55,551 bases of DNA from Strigomonas culicis (taxonomy: Eukaryota > Euglenozoa > Kinetoplastea > Trypanosomatida > Trypanosomatidae), in NCBI GenBank assembly GCA_000482145.1, contig AUXH01000051.1, positions 1-55,551 of the forward strand. Direction: 5' to 3'. A model generated the notes under the pieces. It was not told where the DNA came from. It searched no databases and saw nothing but the letters and a program-made list of their open reading frames with translations. Below are positions 43,680 through 53,490 of this stretch, in pieces; the stretch's first letter is position 1; every line of letters starts with the position of its first letter. The position numbers were made by a program, and so were the translations under genes.

Positions 43680-46600
43680 CTACATCCCAGGATCGACGCG
43701 TACCTCCGAATTCATACGCGTCGTTGAGCCGATGGGCTGAAGCAGCATGGCCACCATATCGACCCCGGCATCGCTTAGCGATGGCACTGTCGATACCCGC
43801 GCACCGCTGGTCGTCTCCTCACCGTTCACGTCCATCTCTGCACTGTCGACGCAGAGCTCATTCTCGACCACCTCACGCCGCTCGGACATGAGCTGCTCCG
43901 ACTCTTCAACAAGATGTGAGAGGACCGACGAGCTCAGCACGAAGGGCGTCACGCCCGGCGCCGCCGCCGCCCGCGCGTAGCTCTCCCTGTGGTCCTCTGG
44001 GCCCCACGTGTGCATGCTGCTGCTCGTCATGTAGGAGGCGCGCGTGGGCGGCGCCGCGGTCGTGTCGCTGCCCATGCGGGCGCACGGACGGCGCCCACCA
44101 GCGGGTGGGAAGAGCGGCGTCACGTGGGAGGGAACCAGAAAGCCGGAGAAGAGCGCATCGGTGCACAGCGCGCTCCAAGACATACGAGGGCCCTTGAGCC
44201 ATACACTCGCCGGGTTGCTGTCCGAGTCTTGGTGCGCGGCGCCAGGGGAGGGGGTGCCCACGGGCGCGTCGTCGTTGGAGGGGCCAAACACAAAGTTGCC
44301 CTCCACGAATCCATTCACGTAGGAGCTGACCGGTTCACTGGCGTCGATGAAGTAGGAGACGAAGTGCTCGGTCTGGCTCTTGAAGGCGACCAGTGCCTCC
44401 TGCGTGAGCTGGTTGTGCCCAAGGTACAGTGTGACATGCGGGGGTGCGCGCGCCCGTGGGGCGGCGAGCAGCTCCGCCCGCATCACCTCCTGGTACAACA
44501 GGGCCGTCTCGAGCAGTGCGCCATCGTTCAAATGGCAGTTCTCCAGCAGCAGCGTGAACGCGACGACCTCCTTGTCCTTCGGGCCCTGGTCGGGCTTCTG
44601 CCTGGCCGCTGTGGGCGACGGCACCTCCCCCGCTGGCTGCGACAGCGTCAGGGCCTTGCACAGGAAGGCGGCGATCACGGCGCTGGGTGCCGCGTGCGGG
44701 GACGGCTCGTGCCCGGGGTCCAGCGCCACGGACAGGTCATTCTCCGACAGGTCGACGAGCCGCAGGTGCGGCAGCAGCACGCGCTGGCGGGCCGGCCGCA
44801 GCGTCTCGCGCGTGGGGTGGGGCCGCGCGGCAGCCTGCGTGCGCGGGGGCACCTCCGCCACGGTGCGGTGGAAGAGCTCCACCTCCTCGAACAGGTGCCG
44901 CAGCTGCAGGTTGACGTGCTCATTCAGCGCATCGCCGGCCGCCCCTGTGCGCGGGTCCCGCGCCGCGGCGTGGTTGAGGTACCGCAGCAGCGTCGTCAGC
45001 GTCCGCTGTGGCGTTAGCGCAAAGTCACTGTGCCCGTGGTGGCTTGGGTCAACGAACGTGTGTGATGGCAGCTGCCGCGCCTTGGGCGCCGTTAGCGTCT
45101 CGTCCGACTCCCACGCGGACAAGAGAGCGACCAGCATGGCCAGCGACGAGGCGCTGCAGCCCACCTGCCGGAGCCGCAGCTCCTCGAGAAAGATGACGGG
45201 GTGGTACACGAGCTTGAACAGCGCCGTGGAGGGCGGCAGATGGTGCTCCCGCGCCGTGTCGTCGTAGCAGCAGGAGGACGCCTCCAGTGCGAGGAAGCCG
45301 CACAGCAGCAGCAGAACCCCCTTGTCCTTGAGGTTGCTGTTGTAGCTGAAGTCCAGACACGTGAGGCGCGTGAAGGTGGGCACACACAGCTCGCGCAGAA
45401 AGGTCTCGTGGATGGCGGAGGGACTCTGCGCGAAGAAGAAGTCTCGCGGCGACACGGCCGCGAGCTCCGATGCTGCCGGGCCGGCGGCCAACCCGTGTAG
45501 GGGTTTGGCCCCCACCGCTGCAGGCTGGCTTGCCTGCGACGCCAGCAGAGCAAGCAGGCACGCCGGGCGGCTGCGCTGAATGGTGTCTGAGAGTAAAACA
45601 GACAAATAGTCTTTCGGTGCGGAGCTGTCCAAGTTACCCCCCTGCAGGTACACCTTCACCTTCTTCACCGATGCCGGCTCTCTCGCCTTTCGCTCCACGT
45701 ACTGCAGCAGCTGCTCTTGGCTGACACGGCTGAGGCGCCCGTCGCCACCGGTACGGCCCGTGACGCCGCAGCGCCCCTTCTTGCGTAAGGGGCCACCACG
45801 CGCGCCTGGGGTACACTGCAGACCAGTGTTCAGCAACAGTAGCTCCTCCACTGCCTCCGCGTCGGGCTGGTTGACGATGAGCTCGCCAAGACAACCCGAC
45901 TCGGCAGCGCTCCTGCTGTACATGGAGTTAAACGAGATGTTGTAGCCGAGAATGAGCGGCTGGGCGGTGTGCGGCTGCGGCTGGACGAGGTCGGACCCGA
46001 TGAGGGCCCCCGCCGAGTGGATGTAGTTACCAGCCACACTGAGGTACTCCAAGTAGACCTGCTCCGCCGCGGCGATGCAGTGCCGGCCGAGGCGCACACT
46101 GTAGTTCTGCAGGGACCGATGGAGCGCCTCGAAGCCGCGTGCCGTCATGCCCACCGCGTCGAGCCGCAGCACGCGGAGAAAGGGCAGTCCCTGCACCTGG
46201 CCCATGTCGAAGGTGCCCGCGTTGCCAGCCGTCGCGGCCACAGTCACCTCCGTCGGCCAGAGCAGCTGCGCGAGGTGGGCGACGCCGTCGTCGCCGAGGG
46301 AGGTGTGGGACGCGTCCAGCGTGGTGAGGCGGCAGAACCGCGCGTGGCCGAGCGGCGGCGGCCCGCCCCGCGCGCGGTGCATCTCCTCGACCATCTGCGA
46401 GAAGAGCGCCTGCCACTGCTTGAGCACCGCCGCGTCGATCTCCGAGTGGTGTGCGACCCGCAGCGTGGTGAGGAGCGGCAAAAAGTCCAGCACGAAAGTG
46501 GAGAGGATGGCCGCGTCGCCCTCGAGGACCTTCTCCCCCCGCTCCGGGGAGGCCCCCGCGGCGATGGAGTGGAAGGGCGGCACCGCGAGCGAGATGGTGC

Positions 46601-46895
46601 CGGGCACCTGCAGCTCGAGTGCCGCGGGCGGTGGCGCCGCGCGCGTGTCCGCCATCCAGCGCTGCAGCAGCGGCAGGATGACCGTCGTGACGGGCAGGCA
46701 GGACGCCTCGCTCTCCTCCTGTCGCGCGGCCACGTAGGACGCGATGCGCTCCAGCTGATCCGCGAAGGGCGTCGCGAGCAGGTCGGTCACCTCCGCGCTG
46801 GGCCTGTAGCGGTACGACAGCTGCGCCTCGCACCGCCGCCGCGGCGGTGTCGCGGGACCTAGGAAAGAGCGAAATGCTTCTTTGATGGTATCCAT
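43680..46895 (-). CDS. Leucine-rich-repeat protein (RNI-like), 1071 aa
   Basis: A large protein with scattered leucine-rich repeats of the ribonuclease-inhibitor type, for example LTTLDASHTSLGDDGVAHLAQLL, LRVLRLDAVGMTARGFEALHRSL, LTCLDFSYNSNLKDKG, LRLVDLSENDLSVAL and VTLYLGHNQLTQEAL. The repeats are separated by long Ala/Pro/Ser-rich insertions. No kinase, F-box or membrane segment is obvious, and the C-terminal 150 residues are polar. LRR domains are protein-interaction surfaces; no partner can be inferred. The frame runs upstream to a TTG at 47081 through hydrophobic, intergenic-like sequence. An excellent acceptor on the minus strand (T-run then TTTGCAG, AG at 46936-46935) puts the mRNA start about 39 nt before the ATG at 46895, which I take as the start. 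Confidence 0.88.
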   Translation of the reverse strand: MDTIKEAFRSFLGPATPPRRRCEAQLSYRYRPSAEVTDLLATPFADQLERIASYVAARQEESEASCLPVTTVILPLLQRWMADTRAAPPPAALELQVPGTISLAVPPFHSIAAGASPERGEKVLEGDAAILSTFVLDFLPLLTTLRVAHHSEIDAAVLKQWQALFSQMVEEMHRARGGPPPLGHARFCRLTTLDASHTSLGDDGVAHLAQLLWPTEVTVAATAGNAGTFDMGQVQGLPFLRVLRLDAVGMTARGFEALHRSLQNYSVRLGRHCIAAAEQVYLEYLSVAGNYIHSAGALIGSDLVQPQPHTAQPLILGYNISFNSMYSRSAAESGCLGELIVNQPDAEAVEELLLLNTGLQCTPGARGGPLRKKGRCGVTGRTGGDGRLSRVSQEQLLQYVERKAREPASVKKVKVYLQGGNLDSSAPKDYLSVLLSDTIQRSRPACLLALLASQASQPAAVGAKPLHGLAAGPAASELAAVSPRDFFFAQSPSAIHETFLRELCVPTFTRLTCLDFSYNSNLKDKGVLLLLCGFLALEASSCCYDDTAREHHLPPSTALFKLVYHPVIFLEELRLRQVGCSASSLAMLVALLSAWESDETLTAPKARQLPSHTFVDPSHHGHSDFALTPQRTLTTLLRYLNHAAARDPRTGAAGDALNEHVNLQLRHLFEEVELFHRTVAEVPPRTQAAARPHPTRETLRPARQRVLLPHLRLVDLSENDLSVALDPGHEPSPHAAPSAVIAAFLCKALTLSQPAGEVPSPTAARQKPDQGPKDKEVVAFTLLLENCHLNDGALLETALLYQEVMRAELLAAPRARAPPHVTLYLGHNQLTQEALVAFKSQTEHFVSYFIDASEPVSSYVNGFVEGNFVFGPSNDDAPVGTPSPGAAHQDSDSNPASVWLKGPRMSWSALCTDALFSGFLVPSHVTPLFPPAGGRRPCARMGSDTTAAPPTRASYMTSSSMHTWGPEDHRESYARAAAAPGVTPFVLSSSVLSHLVEESEQLMSERREVVENELCVDSAEMDVNGEETTSGARVSTVPSLSDAGVDMVAMLLQPIGSTTRMNSEVRVDPGM

Positions 46896-46960
46896 CGCCC
46901 CATTCAAAAACAAAGGATCGGTAATATATATATGCTGCAAAAAAAAAAAGACACAGAAGG
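46896..46960 (-). promoter_or_regulatory. Spliced-leader acceptor of the LRR gene
   Basis: Read on the minus strand, C/T-rich sequence leads into a T-run and then GCAG (AG 46936-46935). This is a textbook trans-splice site that excludes the upstream in-frame extension. Confidence 0.75.
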
Positions 46961-47528
46961 AAAGTGAGAAGGATAGCAGGCAGCAGTAGGAGCAGCATAA
47001 AGGCAAAAAAAAAACAGAAAAAGCACCGCACAGGTCCTCGTACGACTTCCTCACCACAGGACGTAGGTTTAAAACAGCCAATAACTATGTCAAATGAGAT
47101 GATACGCACTTGACTCCAATAGTCTTTTTGTAGTTAGAATCAGTTAAACAAACTAAACGCGAATCAGCGACAGTCCCAAAAGAGGGAGAAACAAAAAGAA
47201 CACTACTAACAATAAATACAACTACGTTATGAAAGACAATCCAATAAACAAGGACAATAGAAGGCGCAAAAGGAAAAAAAAGGAAAAGAAAAAAAGAGTA
47301 GCATGAAACGAAAAAAAAGAAGAAAAAGGTGGCGCAGTAGATGTGTCCAATGAGTGAACTCTTTTTTTAATCGATATGTGACCATCTCCTCACATTTTGT
47401 TCTTCTTACACACCATCTTACCTTCCTTCTTTATGTCCATTATTTTTGTTTATTCTTGTTTTACCTTTTCGCGTTTCTTCCCCTCCTTCCGCCCCTGCTT
47501 CTCTTGTTACCGGCTCTCGTGGTGGTGC
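46961..47528. other. Intergenic region between the LRR and V-ATPase genes
   Basis: AT-rich sequence with A- and T-runs. The left part carries the C/T-rich tract of the LRR gene; the right part, to 47528, should be the 3' UTR of the V-ATPase gene. No gene is visible. Confidence 0.55.
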
Positions 47529-48125
47529 TTACGCGATGGTGCCGCACAGGTCCGTGTAGCGGTTCGCCTGGTTGTTCATAAGAAGCGCAATGATGAGCCC
47601 GTATAAACCTAACGCCTCGGAAAAGATGAGCATGAGCACCATGGCCACGAAGATCTGGTCCTGCTTCCCGTACGCGCGGGCCGCCGTGTCACCGACGACG
47701 CCGATGGACAGGCCCGAGGCGAGCGCCGCGAGGCCGGCCGCGATGCCAGCGCCGAGGTGCATGAAGCCGGCGTAGCTGGAGTAAGTGTACATGTCCGTCT
47801 TGATGTTGTTGTTAATGATGACCGCAATGATCAGCCCGTAGATACCAAGAATACCCGCCATGACGACGGGCACGATGCCGCGCATGATCTTCTCGGGGGC
47901 CGTGATGCCGAGGTACGCAACGCCGACGCCGGACTTGGCCGCGCCGTAGGCAGAGCCCATGTTTGCAAAGACGAGGGCTGACGCGGCGCCGAGGGAGCCG
48001 AAGAGACCGGCGCTCTGGGGGTACATGACGGCGAGACAGGCCTCATCCGCCGCGTACACGCAGCCGGCGGCGAGGAGAAGCCCTAACGCCACGTGCACCT
48101 TTTTGTAAGAGCTCCACTGGACCAT
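47529..48125 (-). CDS. V-type H+-ATPase proteolipid subunit c (V0 sector)
   Basis: It forms the proton-carrying rotor ring of the vacuolar/acidocalcisomal proton pump. Two hairpin repeats are visible (about residues 40-105 and 118-190), with AKSGVGVAYLG and the last helix carrying the proton-binding Glu170 in LIFSEALGLYGLIIALL. The second helix of hairpin 1 (PVVMAGILGIYGLIIAV) lacks a Glu, which fits subunit c and not c'' (Vma16). At 198 aa it is longer than the usual 155-165 because of an extra N-terminal hydrophobic segment (HVALGLLLAAGCVYAA, 11-26) resembling a signal peptide. Start ATG 48125; candidate acceptor AG at 48172-48171. Confidence 0.95.
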   Translation of the reverse strand: MVQWSSYKKVHVALGLLLAAGCVYAADEACLAVMYPQSAGLFGSLGAASALVFANMGSAYGAAKSGVGVAYLGITAPEKIMRGIVPVVMAGILGIYGLIIAVIINNNIKTDMYTYSSYAGFMHLGAGIAAGLAALASGLSIGVVGDTAARAYGKQDQIFVAMVLMLIFSEALGLYGLIIALLMNNQANRYTDLCGTIA

Positions 48126-48449
48126 AGCGCTTTGCTCTTATTATTATGTTTTTCTTTTTAACAACCAAGGCTATACACAAAGTGGTATAGACTCTATGTT
48201 TGTTGTGTTTAAAACGATACAAATTTATGTTCTAAAAGAAACACCTAATAAAAAAGAGAAAAAAAAGGGGAGACGAAAACAGTTTGTGAACGTGAAAAGG
48301 TTATACTATGCCCTCTCGTTTGGCTACATCCAAATACACTTCCACTTCATGTACCCATTAGGATCTAACCCGTTCTTAATATATATATCTTGTCGATCAC
48401 CTTGGAGTGTATATTACAGAGTCAATGATGGGCATGTGCAACGCCGCCA
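48126..48449. other. Intergenic region between the V-ATPase c and RasGEF genes
   Basis: AT-rich sequence with a candidate acceptor for subunit c at AG 48172-48171 (minus-strand GTATAG). The remainder should be the 3' UTR of the RasGEF-like gene. No gene is visible. Confidence 0.5.
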
Positions 48450-51400
48450 CTAAAAGTGAGACAGGAAGAAGTTCGTCATGTCTCGCTCCATCTCCACGTC
48501 ATGGATAGGGATGGTCTGCAGCTGCTCCTTGAACCCGCGCTCCAGCGCCAGATCGACCTCCACGCTCCGCAGCAGGTTGGAGCGCGACGCGATGCAGAAC
48601 TGGGCGCGTCGCTGCAGCTCCGCCACGCGCTGCAGCAGGCCGTCCACAATGAAGAACTTTCGCCAATGAATCATAATGACGTTGGTATCGAGACCAGCCC
48701 GGGTGATGCTCCTCCGGTTCGCATCGGTGGGCATGGCGGGTGACACCGGCTGCGGCGCGGTGGCGGAGGGCGACGGGCCGGTGACCTCCGCGGCGGCCTC
48801 CGGCGCGCCTAACAGGTCGCCGGGCCGGGACGTGGGGTCCTGGTGGAGCTCCCGCGCGTCCCGCGCGTGGAAGTCGCTCCGCGGCACGGACAGGAAGGAC
48901 GGCTCCGTCAAAGTCAGGCGCTGCAACTCGGTGAGGACGTGCTGCACCACCGGTAGGATGGGGTGCTCCGCCGCGTCCTGGATGCTGTTCATGTACTCGG
49001 GCGACGTAAAGTTGAACTTCTCACGGGTCTCCTTCGCGGTGCCGGGCTTCGCCTCGCCCGGCCGCTCCGCCGCGGCCGTCGTCCGCTTCTTCCTCTCCGC
49101 GTTCGCGCCGCCGCCTTCCTGCAGCGGGTCTCCGCGCGTGGCGGCCTTCTTGGTCGCGTAGAACACGTGCAGGCGCCGCAGGCTGTTGAGCGTGGAGGGC
49201 GCCACCTCCGACAGCGCCCGCGGGTGGGAGAGCAGCTTCGCGATGAAGGGGTGCTGGAAGGCGCGGTGGATGCTGTACGACGCATGTAGGTTGTTCAGCT
49301 TCAGAAAGGCGACGACGAGGTCCACGAGGCGGCCGAGGATGACCACAAACTTCCGTGCGCGCGGCTCCTCCGCGGCGGGCGGCGTGAGGTCCGCGTGGCT
49401 GCCCATCGCCGTTGGGCTGTCCGGCGCGCCCGCGCGGCCGCGCTCCGCCTCCCCGCGGCGCGTCGACATGCGCTTCAGGTGGCGGAAGAAGCGCGGCGCG
49501 TGCGGCGCACTCGCATCCGAGGCGGAGGAGCCGCGCGCGGAGGAGGAGGCGCTCGACGACGTCGCGGACGGGATCGCGGTGGCGTCCCCGCCGTCCCCCC
49601 GCGACGTGGACCCGCCGGCGCCGGTCCAGCGGTCATCGATGAACTGGCTCATGTCCATCGCTCCCGCGTCCTTCGTGAAGGACGTCGGCGAGGCCGCCTG
49701 CTGCCGGCGCCGGCGCACGGCGGCCGCGTCCAAGAGGGCGGCGTGCATCAGGAGCGCGGCCGCCCACTCGGTGAGGTCCGTCGAGCACTGCAGGAACATG
49801 CCGAGGTACGTCTCGCGGAAGGTCTCCGAGAGCCGAAAGGTGGCCGACGCGTTCATCGCCACGATGGACAGGTCCTCCGCGGGAAACAGTGTGAAGAGGT
49901 GGAGGTGCGCGGCGGTCAGCCCGCACACGTACTCCTCCAGCGAGAAGTGCGTGAAGCGCTCGAGCGCGGCCTCCGCGCGGGTGGTGAGGAAGAGCACCCG
50001 CGCCTCCTCGTCCATCGCCCCGTACGCCGTGTGGCGCGGCGGGTTGAGCAGGACGCTCGCCGCGTCGCGCCGCACCTGTGCGAAGGCGGGCAGGTGCGCG
50101 TCGTCACAGTAGACCGCCGGCGACAGCCACGTCTGCACCGCCTCGCACCGCGAGCGCATCGTCGGCGGTAGCGTCTCGCGCACCTCCGCCACGCGGCGCT
50201 TGTCGCCGCTGACGGACAGCATGCGGCGCTTGCGCCGCTTCAGCTCCTGCTCGTGCTGCTGCTGGTTCGGCGCGGACTGCCTCTCGTAGAGGGAGCTGAG
50301 CTGACGCGCCGCCGTGCTGCGGATGAACTCGCTGAACTGCGCCAACACGGACGGGGCGTCCGACCACGGGGTCGGGGAGTAGCAGCTCCTCTCCACGAAG
50401 TGCTGCACCGTCAGCAACATGGTCTCGTCGAAGTGGTGCGGGTGGCGCCGCAGCCACAGCAGCAGCACGGACAGCACCTTGATCTGTATCTTTGCCATCA
50501 CGGTGAGGAACAGCGAGGCACTCTTGCTGTAGAGCGTGACGACCGCCGTGGAGGGCGCGGGCGGCGGGTCCGCGAACCAGTCGCCACGCGGGGTCGTGGC
50601 GCCGGCCTGTGCGAGCGAGGGCGAGCCCGGCCGCTGCAGGGCCGGCCGCGTCGCCAGCGTCTCCTCGATCACGTGCAGCACGGAGCCCTCTGCCATCAAG
50701 GACCCGGCCGCGTTGGCGGACGAGGTCACGCTCGCGGCGCGCTCGCCGGCGTCGGCCGGCTTCCGTCTCCGGACGACCGTCTCGCCCTGCGAGCGGACGT
50801 GTGGAAGGTGCTGCGGCTTCGTGTCGATTGTGATACCGTGGGCGCGGTAGCTTTCGAACCCCAGCTGCAGGGAGAGCGGCACCATGAAGCGCTCGATCAG
50901 CTTCGCCAGCAACGCCGAGGACGTCGTGAAGTGGTGGTGCTGGCGCAGGAAGGCGTGGAGGTAGTTTTTCGACTGGTTCACCCAGAGGCTCTCCTCGATC
51001 TGCTCGACCGTCATGTGGCCGAAGGCGGCGTCGTCCGGCGTCGCGGTGAGGACCGTCACGCTCGTGAGCTCCTCCACGAGCTGATGCAGCGTGCCGTAGA
51101 GCACGTTGTCCGTCTCCACACACACCGGTGCCGGCAGCGCGAGGGTGTTCGCGTCGTCCGTGACGGACCACATGGGCTCCAGCGACTGCGACTCCACGTA
51201 CGCGACGATGTAGTGCGCCGGCGCCGGCAGGTTCAGCTCCTCGTACTGGCGCAGGAACTTCTCCCTCGACTGCAGTCGGAGGAGGATGAGGTCCGGGAAG
51301 AGCGACTGCTCCAGGCCGCACAGCGACGGCAGCACGCGGCACGCCGCGAAGAGCTTTCCGATGACGGGGGCGGGGGTCGAGCGCAGCGCGCCGTCGCTGG

Positions 51401-52508
51401 CCGCGGCATCCTTTGTGGCCGCCCCGGCGGCAGCGGCCGCCTCGGCCGCGGTGTCGCCGCTGAGGTACTGCAGCAGGTCCCCGGCGGTCCGCTCGAGCTG
51501 CCGCTCCAGGATGCCGCGGCGGAGAAGCTCGTAGGACCTGCGGCCGGCGCCCTTGGCGCCGCTGTGCGCCCGCTTCCCGGCGGCGCCGTGCTGGAGCGAG
51601 GAGAAGGTGCTGGTCGGCGAGCCGGGGTACAGCGCCTGCTGCAGGTTGTCAAACGACCCCGAGTTGTAGCGCGACAGCGTCCCGACGGACAGCTCCTCGC
51701 GCCGTGTGTCCGCGAGACTCGGCGGCGGTGTGAACGGCGCCGCCCGCCGCGGGGACGGTGGGGCCGGCGGCGCCGCGCCGGTCGTGTGCGCGGCCTTCTC
51801 GTCCTCCATCATGGCCACCACGACGTCGTGCCTGCCGCTCACCTCGAGGTAGGCCATGACGGCGCTGCGCGTGCTGTCCGCGCCGAAGACGCTGTGCTTG
51901 ATCGCCGGGGTCGCGAAGGAGGGCATGCCCTTCTGCATAAGGCGCAGGGCGGTGCTGGAGAAGCTGCCGCGCGAGTCGGAGCGCCGCATCTCGAAGTTGA
52001 CCTGCGAGTAGGTGTTGGCCATGCTGGACGGTGAGAGCACCTCCTCCGCATCAAACGCGCTTCGGGCCTCGGACCGCTGCGTGCCGTCGCTGTGGACGTA
52101 ACGGCCGTACTGCATCGTGATGGGTATGGGCAGGCTCGGCGGCTCCTCCGTCGCCATCCGTACGGAGGGCCGCGACACGTTGGTGCTTGCGGGGCCGTAC
52201 GCCCAGGGGTCCACGAGCGGCGTCGGGGTGTGGCTGCGGCGGAGCGGGCCCGCGGGGCCCTGGATCTGCTCCTGGACCGCCGTCAACGGAAGCGCGGTCA
52301 CGGGTGTGCTGTTCGCGGCTGCGGACACTCGGGGAAGGTGGGAAAGGCTCGCCACCGTGGCGGCGGCGGACGACCCGAGTTCCTTGCCGTCGGCCACCGC
52401 GTCCGACGGCTGCGGTTCCTCACTCGGGAGATACGCGGAGGGCCGAACCCCGTGTGTAGCCAGTGAAAACGTGGGACCGTTTATAGACTGGGCTGATCTA
52501 GAATCCAT
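48450..52508 (-). CDS. RasGEF (CDC25-homology) domain protein, 1352 aa
   Basis: A large protein resembling Ras-family guanine nucleotide exchange factors. A RasGEF N-terminal motif is seen near residues 467-545 (LYGTLHQLVEELTS, then YLHAFLRQHHHFTTSSALLAKLIERF) and continues near 673-705 (IKVLSVLLLWLRRHPHHFDETML) after an insertion. The catalytic CDC25-like part begins near 850 (FSLEEYVCGLTAAHLHLF), then the helix FVVILGRLVDLVVAFLKLNN (near 1050-1070) with the family's lnN-type turn and IHRAFQHPFI, and ends with KFFIVDGLLQRVAELQRRAQF near 1280-1300. The N-terminal 450 residues are Ser/Pro/Ala-rich and disordered, and further low-complexity insertions lie at about 960-1040 and 1130-1270. Start ATG 52508; candidate acceptor AG at 52543-52542. 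Target GTPase unknown. Confidence 0.8.
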   Translation of the reverse strand: MDSRSAQSINGPTFSLATHGVRPSAYLPSEEPQPSDAVADGKELGSSAAATVASLSHLPRVSAAANSTPVTALPLTAVQEQIQGPAGPLRRSHTPTPLVDPWAYGPASTNVSRPSVRMATEEPPSLPIPITMQYGRYVHSDGTQRSEARSAFDAEEVLSPSSMANTYSQVNFEMRRSDSRGSFSSTALRLMQKGMPSFATPAIKHSVFGADSTRSAVMAYLEVSGRHDVVVAMMEDEKAAHTTGAAPPAPPSPRRAAPFTPPPSLADTRREELSVGTLSRYNSGSFDNLQQALYPGSPTSTFSSLQHGAAGKRAHSGAKGAGRRSYELLRRGILERQLERTAGDLLQYLSGDTAAEAAAAAGAATKDAAASDGALRSTPAPVIGKLFAACRVLPSLCGLEQSLFPDLILLRLQSREKFLRQYEELNLPAPAHYIVAYVESQSLEPMWSVTDDANTLALPAPVCVETDNVLYGTLHQLVEELTSVTVLTATPDDAAFGHMTVEQIEESLWVNQSKNYLHAFLRQHHHFTTSSALLAKLIERFMVPLSLQLGFESYRAHGITIDTKPQHLPHVRSQGETVVRRRKPADAGERAASVTSSANAAGSLMAEGSVLHVIEETLATRPALQRPGSPSLAQAGATTPRGDWFADPPPAPSTAVVTLYSKSASLFLTVMAKIQIKVLSVLLLWLRRHPHHFDETMLLTVQHFVERSCYSPTPWSDAPSVLAQFSEFIRSTAARQLSSLYERQSAPNQQQHEQELKRRKRRMLSVSGDKRRVAEVRETLPPTMRSRCEAVQTWLSPAVYCDDAHLPAFAQVRRDAASVLLNPPRHTAYGAMDEEARVLFLTTRAEAALERFTHFSLEEYVCGLTAAHLHLFTLFPAEDLSIVAMNASATFRLSETFRETYLGMFLQCSTDLTEWAAALLMHAALLDAAAVRRRRQQAASPTSFTKDAGAMDMSQFIDDRWTGAGGSTSRGDGGDATAIPSATSSSASSSARGSSASDASAPHAPRFFRHLKRMSTRRGEAERGRAGAPDSPTAMGSHADLTPPAAEEPRARKFVVILGRLVDLVVAFLKLNNLHASYSIHRAFQHPFIAKLLSHPRALSEVAPSTLNSLRRLHVFYATKKAATRGDPLQEGGGANAERKKRTTAAAERPGEAKPGTAKETREKFNFTSPEYMNSIQDAAEHPILPVVQHVLTELQRLTLTEPSFLSVPRSDFHARDARELHQDPTSRPGDLLGAPEAAAEVTGPSPSATAPQPVSPAMPTDANRRSITRAGLDTNVIMIHWRKFFIVDGLLQRVAELQRRAQFCIASRSNLLRSVEVDLALERGFKEQLQTIPIHDVEMERDMTNFFLSHF

Positions 52509-53490
52509 CGACCAACCAACACAAAGATACGTCTGTCAATACTAAAAGAATAATGCTGCGTGCAAGTGTACGCTATTGGAGTGCTCTACGCTGAAAGATC
52601 TAGAATGTGTATACCACTGTAAGTGCAAGCGTGATAAAGATGTAAAGTGAATTCATTTGCTATCTATGCTTCAGTGAAATCGCTAGCGTAGGATAAAAAA
52701 TGAAGAAGAAAAGGAAAAAGAAATAGAGGGAGAGAGAGAGAGAGATACAAAAACGTCACCGAAGAACTGCACTGCGCGGTGCAAACCAACCGACATGAAG
52801 CGAAAAGTCACTTTTTTCTTATACGTACACAACCAAAAAGATTGTACTACATGTAAGTCTCATCTTTTTTTTTTTAGTTCCTATTCTTGTAGAGCGTACA
52901 AAGCTACCATGCTCAAAAAAAAAAAATTAATTGTTGACAAAAAAATATCTCTTTTCCATCTCTACAACGAGGAAAAGACGTCAGAAACCAAAAATAGAAA
53001 CAGAATTACATCCTTTTTTACTCAAAACATCACAACAATCATACGCTAACAATAACCATCAACATAACACATTTACATTTGTGCTGCTTAGTGTTGCTTC
53101 CTTAAAAAAAAAACGGGGAAAACATCTCTTTAACTTTGTGTCTAACGATATGAAAAAAACATACATATTCCTCCTCTATTTGTTTTTCTTTTTTCTTTTC
53201 AAGAGAAACAAACGGAGTATTATAAAGTAACGACAAGACGGAAACAAACAAACGAACAAACAAAAAAAAGAAACTATGTAGTTTTGAGAGGAGAGTTCTT
53301 CACCACTGATCTCCCACATTTGAATGATACGTTATGTACGTTAAAAAGAAAGAAAGAAAAAAACTTTTATTATTATTTTTGTTTTTGATCCTTGTGGAAC
53401 AAACAAACAAGAAAACAGAGCACGACACGAACAAGAAAAGACAGGACCGGCAGAAAGTGTCTCGCCGCTCCTCTTTCCGTGCCAGGTCGC
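52509..53490. other. Long intergenic region (about 1 kb) upstream of the RasGEF gene
   Basis: The right part is the probable 3' UTR of the acidic repeat gene ending at 53491. The left part contains candidate trans-splice AGs for the RasGEF gene (best at 52543-52542 after a T-rich tract). There is a GA microsatellite at about 52728-52745 and A/T homopolymers near 52868 and 52917. Open frames here are AT-rich and not convincing. Confidence 0.55.
52728..52745. repeat. Short (GA)n microsatellite
   Basis: About eight GA units on the plus strand, reading as (CT)n on the transcribed strand, in the long spacer upstream of the RasGEF gene. Confidence 0.8.

Noticed and set aside
46896..47081. Hydrophobic N-terminal extension of the LRR protein
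   Set aside because: It starts at TTG and lies mostly upstream of a very clear splice acceptor at 46935-46936.
52509..53490. A strand-switch or transcription start region in the 1-kb spacer
   Set aside because: Genes on both sides are on the minus strand and no specific signal is visible; a long 3' UTR explains the length.
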